This document shows, piece after piece, positions 22,752 to 34,054 of a stretch of DNA of 64,000 nucleotides. This DNA comes from Phytophthora quininea. Its lineage: Eukaryota > Oomycota > Peronosporomycetes > Peronosporales > Peronosporaceae. The position numbers and the translations under genes were made by a program. Numbering within the stretch: the first letter of the stretch is position 1; each line of letters begins with the position of its first letter. The stretch spans positions 832,914 through 896,913 of the forward strand of contig JAAVTG010000581.1 in NCBI GenBank assembly GCA_011947345.1. The letters are read 5' to 3'. The notes under the pieces are model-generated. The model had not been told where the DNA came from, ran no database searches, and saw nothing but the letters and a program-made list of their open reading frames with translations.

Positions 22752-23458
22752 GGTTCCTCCCGCCGCAAATTGTTTTTCAAATTCATCAGCACAGCCTCCA
22801 GTCGATCCATGGCAGACTTAGTCCACACCCTGCTTTTGAAAACACTGGCCGCCAGCCTTCCAAGTCGAATGATCTGAAACAGTGCTCCTAAAAGTCTCTG
22901 CCCTCCACTAGGCAAAGTCGAAGCTGCATCTGCGTCCTCACGTGTCACTACTGAATGCTGCAGCACTCCATGTTGACATTTCATGCACTGTGCACTCTGA
23001 ATCAAGTGCTTCTTGCTCTTATCTGCTTCATCAGCGTCTTGCAGCCCCAAATTCCTTGACCCATTGACACAAGAGCATCCAGGGACGCCACACGCTCGAA
23101 GAGCACAGGTATCTGGTAGAATATTGGCCAGCTTCTTCAGCACTGTTTTATGAGCATCTTCAGGGTCTTCTAGCTCCTTCTGCTTGGTATTTAGGTCCAG
23201 CAGCTTGACGCCTGCACTAACTCCGGCTGTACGAGCATTCTCGCTCTTAGAACCGGTTTTATTTGCTGATACTTGTCTCCGGCGGGTCTTCTTGCTCTGC
23301 TTACGCTGCTTCACGTGCGATGCCACGTCCTGCTCCACTTCCAGCCCGTACTCGGCAGCTAGTGCAGCCATTTCATCCTCGATGAAGGCGATCTCGCCCG
23401 CCTGGAAGCCCAGGTGGCCGGCCTTGCGCTTGCGGCCGCTCTGCTTGGTCTTACCCAT
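22748..23458 (-). CDS. Basic Cys-containing protein; possible N terminus of the methyltransferase
   Basis: A 236-residue frame beginning MGKTKQSGRKRKAGHLGF, very basic for the first 80 residues. It then has a Cys cluster (CALRACGVPGCSCVNG near 23075, CMKCQHG near 22975) that could bind zinc, and a helical C terminus. Its TGA overlaps the ATG of the next frame by two bases (ATGA). Such overlaps are not normal between eukaryotic genes. One missing base in the GGGAGGAACC stretch at 22748-22760 would join both frames into one protein of about 780 residues, and this is the preferred reading. No family was recognised for this part alone. It is divergent from the Tudor-knot gene, 146 bp away. Confidence 0.6.
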   Translation of the reverse strand: MGKTKQSGRKRKAGHLGFQAGEIAFIEDEMAALAAEYGLEVEQDVASHVKQRKQSKKTRRRQVSANKTGSKSENARTAGVSAGVKLLDLNTKQKELEDPEDAHKTVLKKLANILPDTCALRACGVPGCSCVNGSRNLGLQDADEADKSKKHLIQSAQCMKCQHGVLQHSVVTREDADAASTLPSGGQRLLGALFQIIRLGRLAASVFKSRVWTKSAMDRLEAVLMNLKNNLRREEP

Positions 23459-23604
23459 GTTGAATTGAAAGGGTTTTTGACTGGATGAAAGGAAACACCT
23501 CGTTTGGGTTAATTTTTACTGAAAAGTCTCGTTCAAGTTGAGGTATAGAAAAGCAAGTCATTCCCAGAACTTCAAGAAAAACAATCCTCAAGAGCTGCGC
23601 CCCC

Positions 23605-25851
23605 ATGGCCAAGAGCAAGATGGAGACGCCAGGGGACGGCGACGACTGGCTGGTGGTGCCCTGCGAGCGTCCCGAGCATGTCGAGAAGGGGTGGGAGTCG
23701 AGGAGCAGCCCCAAATGGACGAGGGGAGCATCCAGCGACCGAGAACGAAGGAAACCAGGCCTGGTTACTCGGGTTACGTTCTGGGGATATGCGCTTCTTC
23801 AAGGTTAAACCTTTTATTTATATATTATAGTGGGTGATTTTTATATGTTGTATGTTTTAGGTGTCTGTGTGGCCCAATGGCCAAGATGAACCTGTTGAAG
23901 TGCATCCAGACAAGTCGCTGCTTATTGCAGTGGACAAATACTGCAGCATGGAAACATTGCAACAACTGCTTCAAGACGCAGTGGCGACGCTACCAGAATT
24001 GCAACAATTGTTCCCAGAAGTTACAAGCGACACTGTTGCAGACGCAATTCAAGTTTGTGTCCTTTCGGACGACAAGACGTCGTGGGAACCAGTTACAGAA
24101 AGAGAGCCACGCTTTCAGGAGAACACTCAGCAGCAAGATGAAGACAATGAAGACGCCGCACAGCACATGGTGGGGACTATTAATGTACCAGACGACGCGG
24201 AAATAGGAGATCTCCTCGTGGAGACGAGATTTGTTGCTAGTAGTGGGGACGGACTGGTTGACTGGCGCCTAGGCAGGTTTTATACCGATATTAAGAAGAA
24301 TGCGTGGCGTTTCCAGCTGCAGATAGGCCAATTGATCGACGCGCTTGACACGGACAAGCGGTGGTATGAGTCTCGCGTTGTTGACGTGGGTCCAAGCCAC
24401 GTCAAGGTTCACTATCGAGGCTGGACGGCGAAGTGGGATGAATGGCTGCATCGAATGTCGTCGCGGCTAGCGCCACTGCACAAATACGTGCGCAATTGGC
24501 GAGACTTTGAGGTCGGCGACGAGGTTATGGTAGGCACGGAGGTTCCTGGAAAAAGGTACCCAGAGTGGCGGAATGCCTGCGTGACTGCTCGTGAGGCCAC
24601 TGGAAAAGATGGCTCGTTCCAACTAATCGAGCTTGATGTGGATGGATCCAAATACTGGATGGACACACAAGACGAGCTGCTTTGTCCATTGGGCACGCAC
24701 AAGGCTGTCAATGCCACCAAGAAAGAAGATGCATCAGTCTTGACAGCTCCTCCTCGTTACTGCAAGACTACTTTGATCTCCCAGAAGAGCCTGTGGGCTC
24801 GTTACCAAATGAAGTTGAATCTGCTTCCGACATGATGCAAAACATGCAGTTCGCCGAAGGAGACGACTGGTGTGTGGTTGATGACGAGTTCGAAGGTGAC
24901 GATACCGAACCGGTCAGCAAGAAGACCAATCTGGACGATAACGACAAGCCCAACGATCAAACTCTACCGAATCAAAGCTCCTCCGAATGTAGCCAAAGCG
25001 CTACCTCCCTCGATTGCAACGCCGATTGTAGCAGCAGCGGCGAATCGACGGACTGTACGATCGGCGCAATGTCTGCAACAGCAGAGGAAGTGTCGGCGGT
25101 GGTGAATCTACCTGACCAAGACAGAGAGAACGAAGAGAGCTGGCGATTCGAGCTCGAGATCGGACAACTCGTGGACGCTCTCGACACGGACAACAATTGG
25201 TACGTTATGCCCCTTGTATCCCGTTGTACCCTTCATCTAACAAGCAAGCTTAGGTATGAGTCCCGGGTCGTGGCTGTCAGCTCCACTTTAGTCAAGGTGC
25301 ACTACCGTGGCTGGACATCCAAGTGGGACGAGTGGCTGGAGCGCACGTCGAGTCGCATCGCGCCACTGCACAGCAAAGTGCCCGACTGGCGCATGTTCAA
25401 AGTGTACGACGAAGTGCTGGTGGGGCGCAAGGTAAACACGAAAAAGTATCCCGAGTGGCGCAATGCCGTCGTCACTGCCTGCGAGAACTGCGAGGTGGAC
25501 GGTTCGCTTCGGATCGAGGTGGACATCGATGGCGTCCGAGTGTGGATGGACGCGCAGGACGAGCTGCTGTGTCTGCCAGGGACCCACAAGGCGTTGAACG
25601 CGCCGGTGCTCACTCGCTCGTCGTCTCTTTTAAGGGGGCGAACACAGTGTCAAGTGTTATCAGGCTGTAGGCAATTCATTTTCGTGCTGTCGACGTGTGA
25701 ATGCACTTCAACGTCCACACCCAACCGCAATCTCATCAAATTGTCCACTTGGATACCCTGGTCTCCGATACGTGGCCCCAATAACAAAGAATTCCCTCGT
25801 TATTGGTATAGTGAAGTGCGCGTTGTTCATAGATTATACGTGATTGGCTGA
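23605..25851 (+). CDS. Protein with two Tudor-knot/chromo-barrel domains
   Basis: Starts at ATG 23605 (MAKSKMETPGDGDDWLVVP). Exon 1 ends near 23804 and an intron with GTTAAA and TTTTAG ends leads to exon 2 (VSVWPNGQDEPVEV) at about 23868. The protein carries two homologous modules of about 120 residues at 24300-24710 and 25140-25600. Each has IGQL(I/V)DALDTD, ESRVV, VKVHYRGWT(A/S)KWDEWL and MD(T/A)QDELLC. The HYRGW-KWDEWL core is typical of chromo-barrel/Tudor-knot domains of MRG15, MOF and MSL3, which bind methylated histone tails or nucleic acid, so a chromatin role is inferred. An intron of 54 nt (25200-25253) splits only the second module. The frame breaks near 23700-23780 and 24750 are probably base losses. 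The C-terminal end is uncertain. Confidence 0.75.
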
Positions 25852-25869
25852 TTGGCCGGACCCCAATCC
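25841..25869. promoter_or_regulatory. CCAAT-box cluster upstream of GST-like gene
   Basis: Two inverted CCAAT boxes (GATTGG at 25842 and 25850) and one direct box (CCAAT at 25863) fall within 30 bp, about 80-100 bp before the start codon of the GST-like gene. CCAAT boxes bind NF-Y in eukaryotes; use here is inferred. Confidence 0.4.
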
Positions 25870-25943
25870 TCGTTGTTAGAATATAGTTGCAATTCGAGCG
25901 CAAAACACATTTTGGCGAGAAGCGCAAAACCAGAGCCCACGCA

Positions 25944-27018
25944 ATGCAGCAGACAGGTCGCGTCGTGGCTGCGCCGGCGGACGACGCCAGCCGCCTGGTG
26001 TCCAGCGAGGAAGAGATGCTGCGTCTGGCGCCGCTGCCGCACGAGCGCGTCGTGTACTGGGGCTCCGGCAGCCCGCAAGGTAAGCGAAAGAACCAGCCCC
26101 AACTTGATGATACATTCTTATTTTCCGTGAAATTCATCATTATTTCTTGTATATTCTACCCACAGCCTGGCGGATCCTCATCGCGTTGGAAGAGAAGAAA
26201 TTGGCGTACCGAAGTGTATGCGTGAGCTTCAGCAGCGGCGTGCTCAAGACCCCCTTCTTCAGAGCGCTGAACCCTCGCATGCGCATCCCAGTGCTAGTGG
26301 AGCCGGCGGAGCTGCCGCCGACGGAGGAAGGAGAGAGCACTGACGAAGAGAATAAGACTCCCAAAAGCAAAGTCGCAGAGGCGGCCATGGGCATCTCTCG
26401 ACTCATGACAGCGTCCGTGGCTCAGTACCGAACCATTGTGTACGAGTCCGGCGCCATCTTGGAGTATCTGGAGAAGAAATATCCCCGTATCCCATGCATG
26501 CCAGAGTCTCCAGCGCTTTACGCAGTGGCGCAGTCCAGACTGCACGAAGCCAACGAGATTCTGTCTGTCGTGGGCGACCTCGTGGTCTATCTGAGACGGT
26601 TCCCTCAAGACCGACGCAACCCGCAGGTGCTGAACGCCAAGTGGGCGTCTGTGGAGAGCGAGTTGAGCTTGTGGGAGTCCTATCTGGACGGTCACCAGTT
26701 CCTCGTGGACCAAGAGCAGCCGTATTTATGCGATTTCACGCTCTTCAGCAACATTGCCTACGCGGTGAGGTGTGGGCTGCAGCTCGACGGGCTCTACCCA
26801 AGACTCGCCATGTTCTACGTGCGATTGTGTGCGAGGAATCGATCGAAAAGACCTGGCCGCCGCACTGGCGAACGACTATTGGACTCAAGGTGCTGACCAA
26901 GACGTGCTGTTACTGTGGCGGTCGTGCGGACCAGCCGTGCGTATGCAAACAGCGAGCGGCGCCGCCACGGATGATGGTGTCGCCACCGTCGTCAATGCCC
27001 ACCCAGCAGTCGTCGTGA
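25944..27018 (+). CDS. Glutathione S-transferase-like protein, two exons
   Basis: Exon 1 is 25944-26079 and the intron 26080-26165 begins GTAAGC and ends CACAG. Exon 2 continues in frame (GSGSPQ joined to AWRILIALEEK). The N-terminal thioredoxin-like half shows SPQAWRILIALEEKKLAYRSV, LNPRMRIPVLV and ESGAILEYLEKKYP, the usual glutathione-binding order (cis-Pro before VLV, then Glu-Ser). An acidic insert (TEEGESTDEENKTPKS) sits between them. The helical C-terminal half contains PYLCDFTLFSNIAYAV. The frame breaks near 26825; the continuation SIEKTWPPHW looks like the proper end of the helical domain and then runs to a Cys-rich tail with stop at 27016-27018. The role is presumably glutathione conjugation or peroxide detoxification; the substrate is unknown. 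Confidence 0.75.
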
Positions 27019-27413
27019 TACCCGTGTAGGAATGAGCTTCAAGTTACCTGGTGAGAAGAGTTTGCAGTACCTGAATGGCTTCATGTTCGCATCACCTTCA
27101 AACGTTTGGTCTGCAAAATACATAGTAGATTGGCCCCCAACTCCGGCGTCGTGCCGTGTCGACTTCTTCGAATGCTGTTGAAACTTTTCAAGAACGAGCT
27201 TCGGACTGATCGCGGTAATGTGTGTTGCTCGCAACTCACCATTAAAACCCTAACGAATCTGTGGCAGCTTGTTCCTCGCCGTTAGAAGTCCGCTTTTTCT
27301 CCGGAGAGCGCACGGGGCAGTTTGTTCTTGCCCGTTAGAAAGGGTGAACGGTATTGCAGCCACCAACGCGTCAATTTCCAGTCCCAGTCTTGAATTTGTC
27401 AAGTGAAGAGAAG
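27019..27413. other. Intergenic region
   Basis: About 400 bp between the GST-like gene and the CRN gene. No coding or repeat signal was recognised. It contains the presumed CRN promoter. Confidence 0.35.
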
Positions 27414-29135
27414 ATGAGTGAAGAGCTGGAGCTGTGTTGCGTCGTGCTAGGGTCCGGGACGACTTTCCCGGTCAAGATCACTCGTTCCGCGAAAGGCTTT
27501 GACCTCCGCAGGGTGATCGCACAAGCCAAGTGGATCAACGTGGATCCGATGGAGGTGACGATGTACCTGACAAAGGCGAAGGACAACACCTGGCTTCGGG
27601 ACAGCCAGGTTTTGGATGGGATTGTGAGTGGATCGATTGCCAATGTCTACGCCAAACTTTGGCCCATGTGGAGACTGGATGGTGACAAGTGTTTTGGGAG
27701 GAACTTTGAGCCTGAAGATGAAGACATTCACGTCCTTGTTGACTGCCCATTGAAGGATTCTGACTCTGCCAAAGCAAAAGCAGGTCAAAAGACCTTACTC
27801 TAGAGCAAGCATGGCAGCATTCCGTGCTACACTCACTTAAAATGCTGACACTGAGCGAGATCCCGAGAATTCTTCAACGTCCACTACCGTTCCTAGTGTC
27901 GACGTCGAACACCTCCTTGCCAAAAGAGGTATTCGCTGAGAACGGCCCGATCGTGCCATCCAAACAGACTTTGACGTGGTTGAGCGAAACCTGGCGAAAG
28001 TTAGACACCAAGTGGTTCAAATGGACTGTGCCGAAGGATGATTTCTCCATCTTGCTTGAGTTTACCACGTACGTGGGGAATGCGAGTGGGTTTATGATGG
28101 AAACAAGTTGGCCACTGAGCGGGAAGTTTGCTCCACCGGAGGAAGGTTCAACCGTGTTTGCCAGTGTTGATCGGCTGCTGATGGTTCGCGGCGAAGTTGC
28201 TACTGCGGCTACTCAATCGACAAGTGCTGCGCCAATTTGACGAGCAAGATCCGAGTGTGGAACTGCATTTTTACGGTGACCTTCCTTTCCTTTTGGGCTT
28301 CGTCACGAGTGGACCGGCGCTGCGGATTGTTGCGATTGACCGAGCTCTACGTCTAACGACCGTCGCAGAATTCAAGTCGATCTTCGTTCAAAAGGCGGAC
28401 GTTGTCAAGGCGTTCTACAACTTGGCGTTTATGCTGGTGCATATGCGACTCCTGTCTTCTCCAACACACCCAAGTTCTTTACTGCCATATACCCCGCGCA
28501 CTGAAGGAAATGTTACCCTCACCATGCTGGATGACCGTATCGAACGAAAGATCACTCGACATGATGTTCGTAACATCTACGAGACGTTGGAGAAGTTGAA
28601 TACTTGGGGAAGCAGTGCCACGCATCTACAGACGGTGTTGAATTTAAACGGTTCATCCTGGCATTGCATCGTCCAGCTAGCTCCACTAGGCTACCAACGT
28701 CAGCCAAGCAACACGACCGAAGTTCGCCAATGGCTGCGAGAAATACTGACAGCGTTGGCGTACTGGCATGGGAGCAACTTCTGCCACGGCAACATTTGCT
28801 GGAAGAGTATCCTCTATACGACCGAGACAACGCAGCCGGGATACTGGTTCCTGATCGATATGGACAATGCGATGGCGAAGAAGATCGTGTGGAACTTGCC
28901 CTTCCGCGGTAGCTCGTCTGCCATGCGTAACGACTTGCAACAGTTGGGAGAAATGGTCGATGCTCTGAACAAGAAGGTGAAGCTTCCGGCAGATCTTCTG
29001 AGGATTCGGGACACGCTTCTCTCGGCGAGCAAGACGCGAAGTCTGACTGCGAAGATGGTGCTGAATGCGATGAACGAGGTTGGGAGTGTGGCGAAGACTT
29101 TTGAGACGAGAAATGCCAAGTGTCTTCCAAGATAA
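27414..29135 (+). CDS. Crinkler (CRN)-like effector with kinase-like C terminus (two frame breaks)
   Basis: CRN proteins are oomycete effectors that are moved into host cells and act mostly in the nucleus. The N terminus (27414-27740) has the family layout in diverged form: a short ubiquitin-like segment (ELCCVVLGSGTTFPVKI), an LFLAK-like position (MYLTKAKDNTWL) and an HVLV motif (DIHVLVDCP). No classical signal peptide is visible, as in many CRNs. The C-terminal part resembles a protein-kinase fold: FCHGNICWKSIL near 28780 is at the catalytic-loop position and FLIDMDNAM near 28850 at the metal-binding (DFG) position, both non-canonical. It may therefore be a pseudokinase. The frame changes near 27790 and again between about 28190 and 28240. 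Whether these are real lesions or base losses cannot be told from sequence. It sits at the edge of a transposon-rich region. Confidence 0.7.
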
Positions 29136-29562
29136 ATGGTTACAGCGTCATAGCGAAGTTACTTGGCATGTAGTATTTCCGTGGCGACGTTAACTATCAA
29201 TGAACCTTCATGGAAACCAGACTGTCAATAGCCATGATCAAGTACAACGAGGAAAGGCTCCGAAGCTGAAACAGCAAGCCGTCGTCTGGTGAACCGCGGT
29301 ATTTCGTCAAACATCAAAATCTCAACAGTTTTACGTGGAGTGCTTATCTTCCTCTTGTAGTCTGCAGGTGCTTGGAGACACGATGGGGGGTCGGCGGAGC
29401 TCCCAGGAAGCTGGCCGAAGTCTATTTGACAAGTGATCTACTCTGTTGGGGCCCGGTTTGGAGTCCAGTTGTGCTTGGCTGGCGCTCCAGTCAACATGGT
29501 TGTCGTTATCATCAACACGGCTGTCGTGAGTGTCAACACGTTTGGCGTTATTGCAGTGAGCC
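29136..29562. other. Intergenic region
   Basis: Short unsupported frames only; no domain or repeat recognised. Confidence 0.3.
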
Positions 29563-30502
29563 TTGGACTCGTTATGCACGAGGCCAGCAGCTTGGCAGCT
29601 GCCGCTAGCTTGGCTGGCTGGGTACGCCTCGCACTACACTCCCATGTGTGCGTCGTTTCTGGTACCCCCAAGTGCAGCAGCGTTGGGAGCTATGCGATCC
29701 ATGAATGCGACTGCCACATCAAACAGCGCCGCACCTGGATCACGTCCTGCTGCAGGAGCAGTGTCACAGCAGACCAATAGTGCTGCCAATGTAGCAATGC
29801 AAGACGAGCAGGAGGAAATGTATCAATTCGAGCTGCTTCGTGACACCTGAGCTCATGATCGCGAAGCTGTGACGCATGTGCTCCAAACAAACATCACCCA
29901 CGCGCCTACAGCCAAGACGCTGACTTTCCGCGTGGCATTCCTGGACCAATTGCTTGAGCGACGAGTTGACTCCAAGACGGCGTGGCTCTGCCATCGACAG
30001 ATCATGCGCGAAATCGCACGGTACCAGCACCTCGATGCCGATCAAGTTGCTGGGTTGCGCAACAAGGAGCAACAGTTCAAGAAGACTGTACGCGCCATTC
30101 AAGACGCACAACGCCTCAGTGCTCTATTTGCTGCACCTCCAATAACAAGCGGAAGTGGCGATCAAAGCGGAACTGGAGAAAACGATGTTCCGTCCCCCAA
30201 TTTACATGGCGGCGGTGCGATTTTCAATCGAGGGCGGCATGGCCGCTACATCAAACGCGGCGGACGTGGCAGTGCTCGAAAACGAGCTACGCGAGACGTT
30301 TCTTGAGCGCGCGGACGAGCGAGCTATCGACAACTACATGGCAGCAATACAGCACCTGCGTCGTGTGAGCATCAAACAGCAGTCGTTGATGCTGGAAATG
30401 CGTGTAGACACGCCATAGCTGAAGACCGAAGAGGCCAACGAAGAAGCCGTCGAAGATGATGACGATGACAAACAGGACGTCAGTGGCGAGGATGCAAAGT
30501 GA
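29563..30502 (+). pseudogene. Unrecognised interrupted coding stretch
   Basis: A protein-like run on the plus strand. The frame from 29563 continues, after an in-frame TGA at 29848-29850, through 29851-30140 (TFRVAFLDQLLERRVDSK, EIARYQHLDADQVAGLRNKE). It then shifts one base near 30145 to another frame (YMAAVRFSIEGGMAATSN, ENELRETFLERADERAIDNY), which has an in-frame TAG at 30416-30418 and ends in an acidic tail at 30502. The central part is strongly helical. The pattern of conservation-like helices plus stops suggests a decayed gene, possibly mobile-element derived given the adjacent transposons. I do not recognise the family. Confidence 0.35.
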
Positions 30503-30679
30503 TGTTGGAGTTGCATTGAGACGAAGCGTTTGCCCCCGATATCCATAATCAGTTTTCCAAGCTGATTTTTCAAGTGTTTTTCGACCAAAGATAAGACACG
30601 CAATCTACCTAATATAAATTATGTTGGGATTTACCTAAAATTTGAATAGTACGAGCCTTTATCGTTAATCAACAGCTTA

Positions 30680-30696
30680 CCGACAACGACACAAAA
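30680..30696 (+). repeat. Terminal inverted repeat, element 1, left
   Basis: CCGACAACGACACAAAA, flanked outside by TA at 30678-30679; it pairs perfectly with 32301-32317. Confidence 0.9.
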
Positions 30697-30785
30697 AGCC
30701 GAGCATATCAGTTTAGGTAGTTCATACAAAAACGTGACACAAAAACTCGGGCTTGACAACAAAAAAAAGACGTGTTATTCATCGG

Positions 30786-32147
30786 CTAGATAGTTACTGC
30801 CTCAAACCTAGGAATAGCTGTCTCAAAGCTGCGAATTATTTGGTCTGCTGGAAAGGCTTCCCACGCCTCTATCGTCGCCTTAACAGCTTTTAGACGCTTT
30901 TGTGGTGCTGAAAGCCCCGATTTAGGGGCATAAGAGCCACGAATTCGCGATTTTAGCGGTCCCATTACCCCCACATCTAACGGTTGACAAACCGAGGTGC
31001 TTTGGGGGTAACGGAACCACAGCAGCGCAGGCGTCTTCAGCCACAACGCGTACTCCTTGCTCCGACACGTGACTGTCGAAGTTGTCGACAAGGAGCAGCG
31101 CTGGGCCGTCAATTTCGAATTTTAGCAAATTTTTAACATAAAAATCCCAACCTATGGAATCCATCCAACCTGCTTCTTGTACAGTGTAGAAATGGCCTTT
31201 TGGGAGTGTCTGCAGCTCCTTGGACTCTATCGTTCCGCCCAACTTTCCGCGGAGTATGAAGAGAATTGGAAGTTTTTTTCCTGAAACATAAAAATAAAAT
31301 ATTAATAAATAATCACATTTTTATAGCAATAAAAATCATACCATCAGCTCGAATCGTGAGCACAGCCGTCATTCGGCCTGAGTGCTTGGTCAAGTCTCGC
31401 ACTTTGGCCGACTCCTTCCGCCCCTTGATGCCCCAAACCCGAGCGGGTGGCATGTCAAAATTTATGGCGGTTTCGTCCACATTATAAATTTCGCTAGGAG
31501 AATAGACGTTGTAGGTGCTCCAAAATCCGATGGCAAAATCTGCCTTTAGCTGTAACAAATCTGCGGTAGGAAACTTTGTTTCTTGGGCTTTTGTGTGGAG
31601 AACCCGTATCTAAAATAAGTACATTTTGTCAGTACACGTCTGAATTATTAACAACATCAAGTGATAACACTGAAATAGCAACATCACCTATCTGCAGTGC
31701 GCTGTAACAATCTCTCGAGGGCTCTACGACAGCTCTCGGGCGACTTCTTGTTCTCTGCGTAGTGTTCGAGCCATTGGCTGTAGTTATCTTGTATAAAACC
31801 TATCATTATGGAGGTTGTGAGCCACTAATACATAATACGTTAGAGTAAAGATAAATAAAGTTAAAATATACGAAACCTCTTACCTCCTCTTCACGCCTTG
31901 TGTCCTTCATGAACGTCACGAGGGCAGGGGTGAAAGGAAAACTTTCCTTGCGCCCCTGCCCCTTCGTGGTTTTGGACAGCTTGTTCCCCGCGAAGCAGCG
32001 CAGCCGCTCCCGGGACCGCCACCACCCATCCACCGTGCCATGTGGATAACCGAGCTCAGCGACGGTCCCCGGCAACCCGATCTCCTCAATGCGGGCCAGC
32101 GCTGACAGCTTCTCCTTGACGGAGTAGCCGCGCTGCTTGCGGGGCAT
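30786..32147 (-). CDS. Pogo-like transposase of element 1 (interrupted)
   Basis: The start is at 32147 (MPRKQRGYSVKEKLSAL). The N terminus is a psq/CENP-B-type helix-turn-helix (VAELGYPHGTVDGWWRSRERL). The DDE catalytic part shows its three acidic positions: YNVDETAINFDMP (31480), LLLVDNFDSHVS (31095) and VCQPLDVGVMGPLK (30985). It ends FEAVTI at 30786. The segments lie in separate frames split by AT-rich stretches (for example 31570-31880 and 31280-31340) whose edges look like introns. One extra frame change near 31000 lies in a CCCCC/AAA context. It could be active if those are introns plus one base-calling error; otherwise it is a young pseudogene. Confidence 0.75.
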
Positions 32148-32300
32148 GGCGTGCGTCAGGTTTTGCAAAGTGCAGGTTTGGAGGACCACCAACCATGTTT
32201 TAAGGGGGCTTTATTGGCAAAAGAATTAATGAAAACTTTGATTTGATTGGTCGAAAATTTGTATTGACGTGGCTGGAGTCCGGGTTTTGTGTACCCCGTC

Positions 32301-32317
32301 TTTTGTGTCGTTGTCGG
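32301..32317 (-). repeat. Terminal inverted repeat, element 1, right
   Basis: Exact complement of 30680-30696, followed by TA at 32318-32319. Confidence 0.9.
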
Positions 32318-32365
32318 TACTGCTTTCTTGCTAATATGACGATGTATACAATGATGCATCCTGTA

Positions 32366-32390
32366 CAGACAACGACGAATTAATCCGGCA
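32366..32390 (+). repeat. Terminal inverted repeat, element 2, left
   Basis: 25 bp beginning CAGACAACGACG, perfect complement of 34055-34079, with TA immediately outside. Confidence 0.92.
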
Positions 32391-32511
32391 CGTTTGATCG
32401 GATTGCATACGAAATGCTGCCAACGAAAAAGACTTTGATTGGTTAAAATTTCAACTTAGCACAGAGAAAAAGCAACAAAAAGCAGATGGCAAACAAAAAA
32501 CTGTTGTATTG

Positions 32512-33898
32512 TCAAATTGTTACTTCTGGGTAGTGGGGAATAGCTTTCTCGAAGCTACGAATTACTGTATCCTCAGAGATGTCTTCCCAGGCCGCTATGG
32601 TGGCTTTAATAGCTCGTATACGTTTTTCTTTGCGGCCCCACCAGTAATTCCGCTAAATTTAGCTCGCAGTTTAACTTTAGTGGTCCCATAACGCCAACAT
32701 CAAGCGGTTGGCAAACCGAAGTGCTGTTTGGCGGTAATGGGACCACCGTAGTACTTGCCAGCTCAGCAACAATTCGCTGACCCTCCTCCGAGACATGACT
32801 TTCAAAGTTGTCAAGGAGGAGGATGGAAGGTTTATCTATTTCGAATTGTAGCACATTTTCTACGTAAAATCGCCAGCCTGTGGCATTCATCCAAGCGTTC
32901 TCCTGCACCGTATAGTAGTGGCCTTTAGGATACTCACACAACTCGCACTGGTCAATCAGTCCGCCCAACTTGCCGCGCACAATGAAGAGAATCGGCAACT
33001 TTTTCCCTAAAATTTAGCACAACGTTCGACAAAGTAGTTTAAAACCACGTAAATGTTAACAAAAACGAAATGTGGCTTACCATCACCCGAATTGTAAGAA
33101 CAGCAGTCATCCGTCCTGCGTGCTTGGTCGTGTCCGCAATGTGAGCCGGGTCTCGACGTCCCTTGAGGGCCCAGATACGGGTTGGTGGCATGTCAAAATT
33201 GATGGCAGTTTCATCAACGTTGTACATGCCACCACCCGCGAACGCCTCGTACTCTTCCCACAGCTTCACTGCAAACTCTACATGGGTCTCCTCCAATGCT
33301 TCAGAGCTCATCTTGGCGAGCTGTGGCTTTTGGGAGGAGAAATCATTGCTAAAACAAAACAATTAGTGAAAGTTAGCGTAAAAAGTAGCATAATATCCCC
33401 AAAATGCCGCGTACCGCTCAGCGACACGCTGACAAAGGCGCTCGAGTGCTGCTCTTCCACTTTTCTTTCCTTGAAGATACGATGTGATCCAGCTCTCACT
33501 GATATGGCACATGAAATCTATCATTCCACTCGACGTTAAGGCCTACATTAGCACAGCAAAATAGTGCAAAACTTAGTAAATTTAGTAAATCATAGGCAAT
33601 TTTGGATTCAAGTTAGTAACGAAGTGGATTTTGACCTTTCCTCACGCCGCTCGTCCTTCATGTAGGTTATCAGGGCTGCAACGTGCGGGTAAATCTCCTT
33701 ACGGCCTTGACCTTTTAGCGTTTTTGACGTAGCATTTCCTCGAAACGCTAAAATCTTGGCCCTCTGTCGCCACCAGCCGTCGGCAGTTCCACGAGGGCAT
33801 TGAAGGTCCCGCGCAACCTGCTCGACGCCGTAAATGGCGATATCCTGTATTGCCTCGCGCTTTTCCTTGATCGTGTAGGTTCGTTGCTTGATAGGCAT
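32512..33898 (-). CDS. Pogo-like transposase of element 2 (multi-exon)
   Basis: Starts MPIKQRTYTIKEKREAI at 33898, with a helix-turn-helix (VARDLQCPRGTADGWWRQRAKIL). The catalytic part contains YNVDETAINFDMPPTRIW (33230), SILLLDNFESHVS (32825) and STSVCQPLDVGVMGPLK (32715). A final segment, SEDTVIRSFEKAIPHYPEVTI, ends at 32512. Gaps at about 33380-33600 and 33010-33090 look like introns. A one-base frame change near 32620 falls in GAAAAACG. Close relationship to the element 1 transposase is plain from the matching order of motifs. All three acidic catalytic positions are kept, so activity is possible. Confidence 0.78.
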
Positions 33899-34054
33899 CT
33901 CGAAAAGTGAAAGTTAGCTTAGAGTTCACGGCATTTTGCTGTGCACCAGTCAAATATTAGCTGTAGTGATAGGTCAAAATGTTTATTTTTGCGTTTTTGA
34001 TTGGCCAAAAAAGCGGGAAATTGTCTATGCAAGCTTCAATGCCGGCTTTTGCGT

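Larger units (their letters stand above)
30680..32317 (-). mobile_element. Pogo/Tigger-like DNA transposon 1
   Basis: The ends are perfect 17-bp inverted repeats, CCGACAACGACACAAAA at 30680-30696 and its complement at 32301-32317, directly flanked by TA on both sides (30678-30679 and 32318-32319). TA duplication is the signature of the Tc1/mariner/pogo superfamily. The 1,638-bp element contains one transposase gene on the minus strand. It lies 48 bp from a second, related element in the same orientation. Confidence 0.9.
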
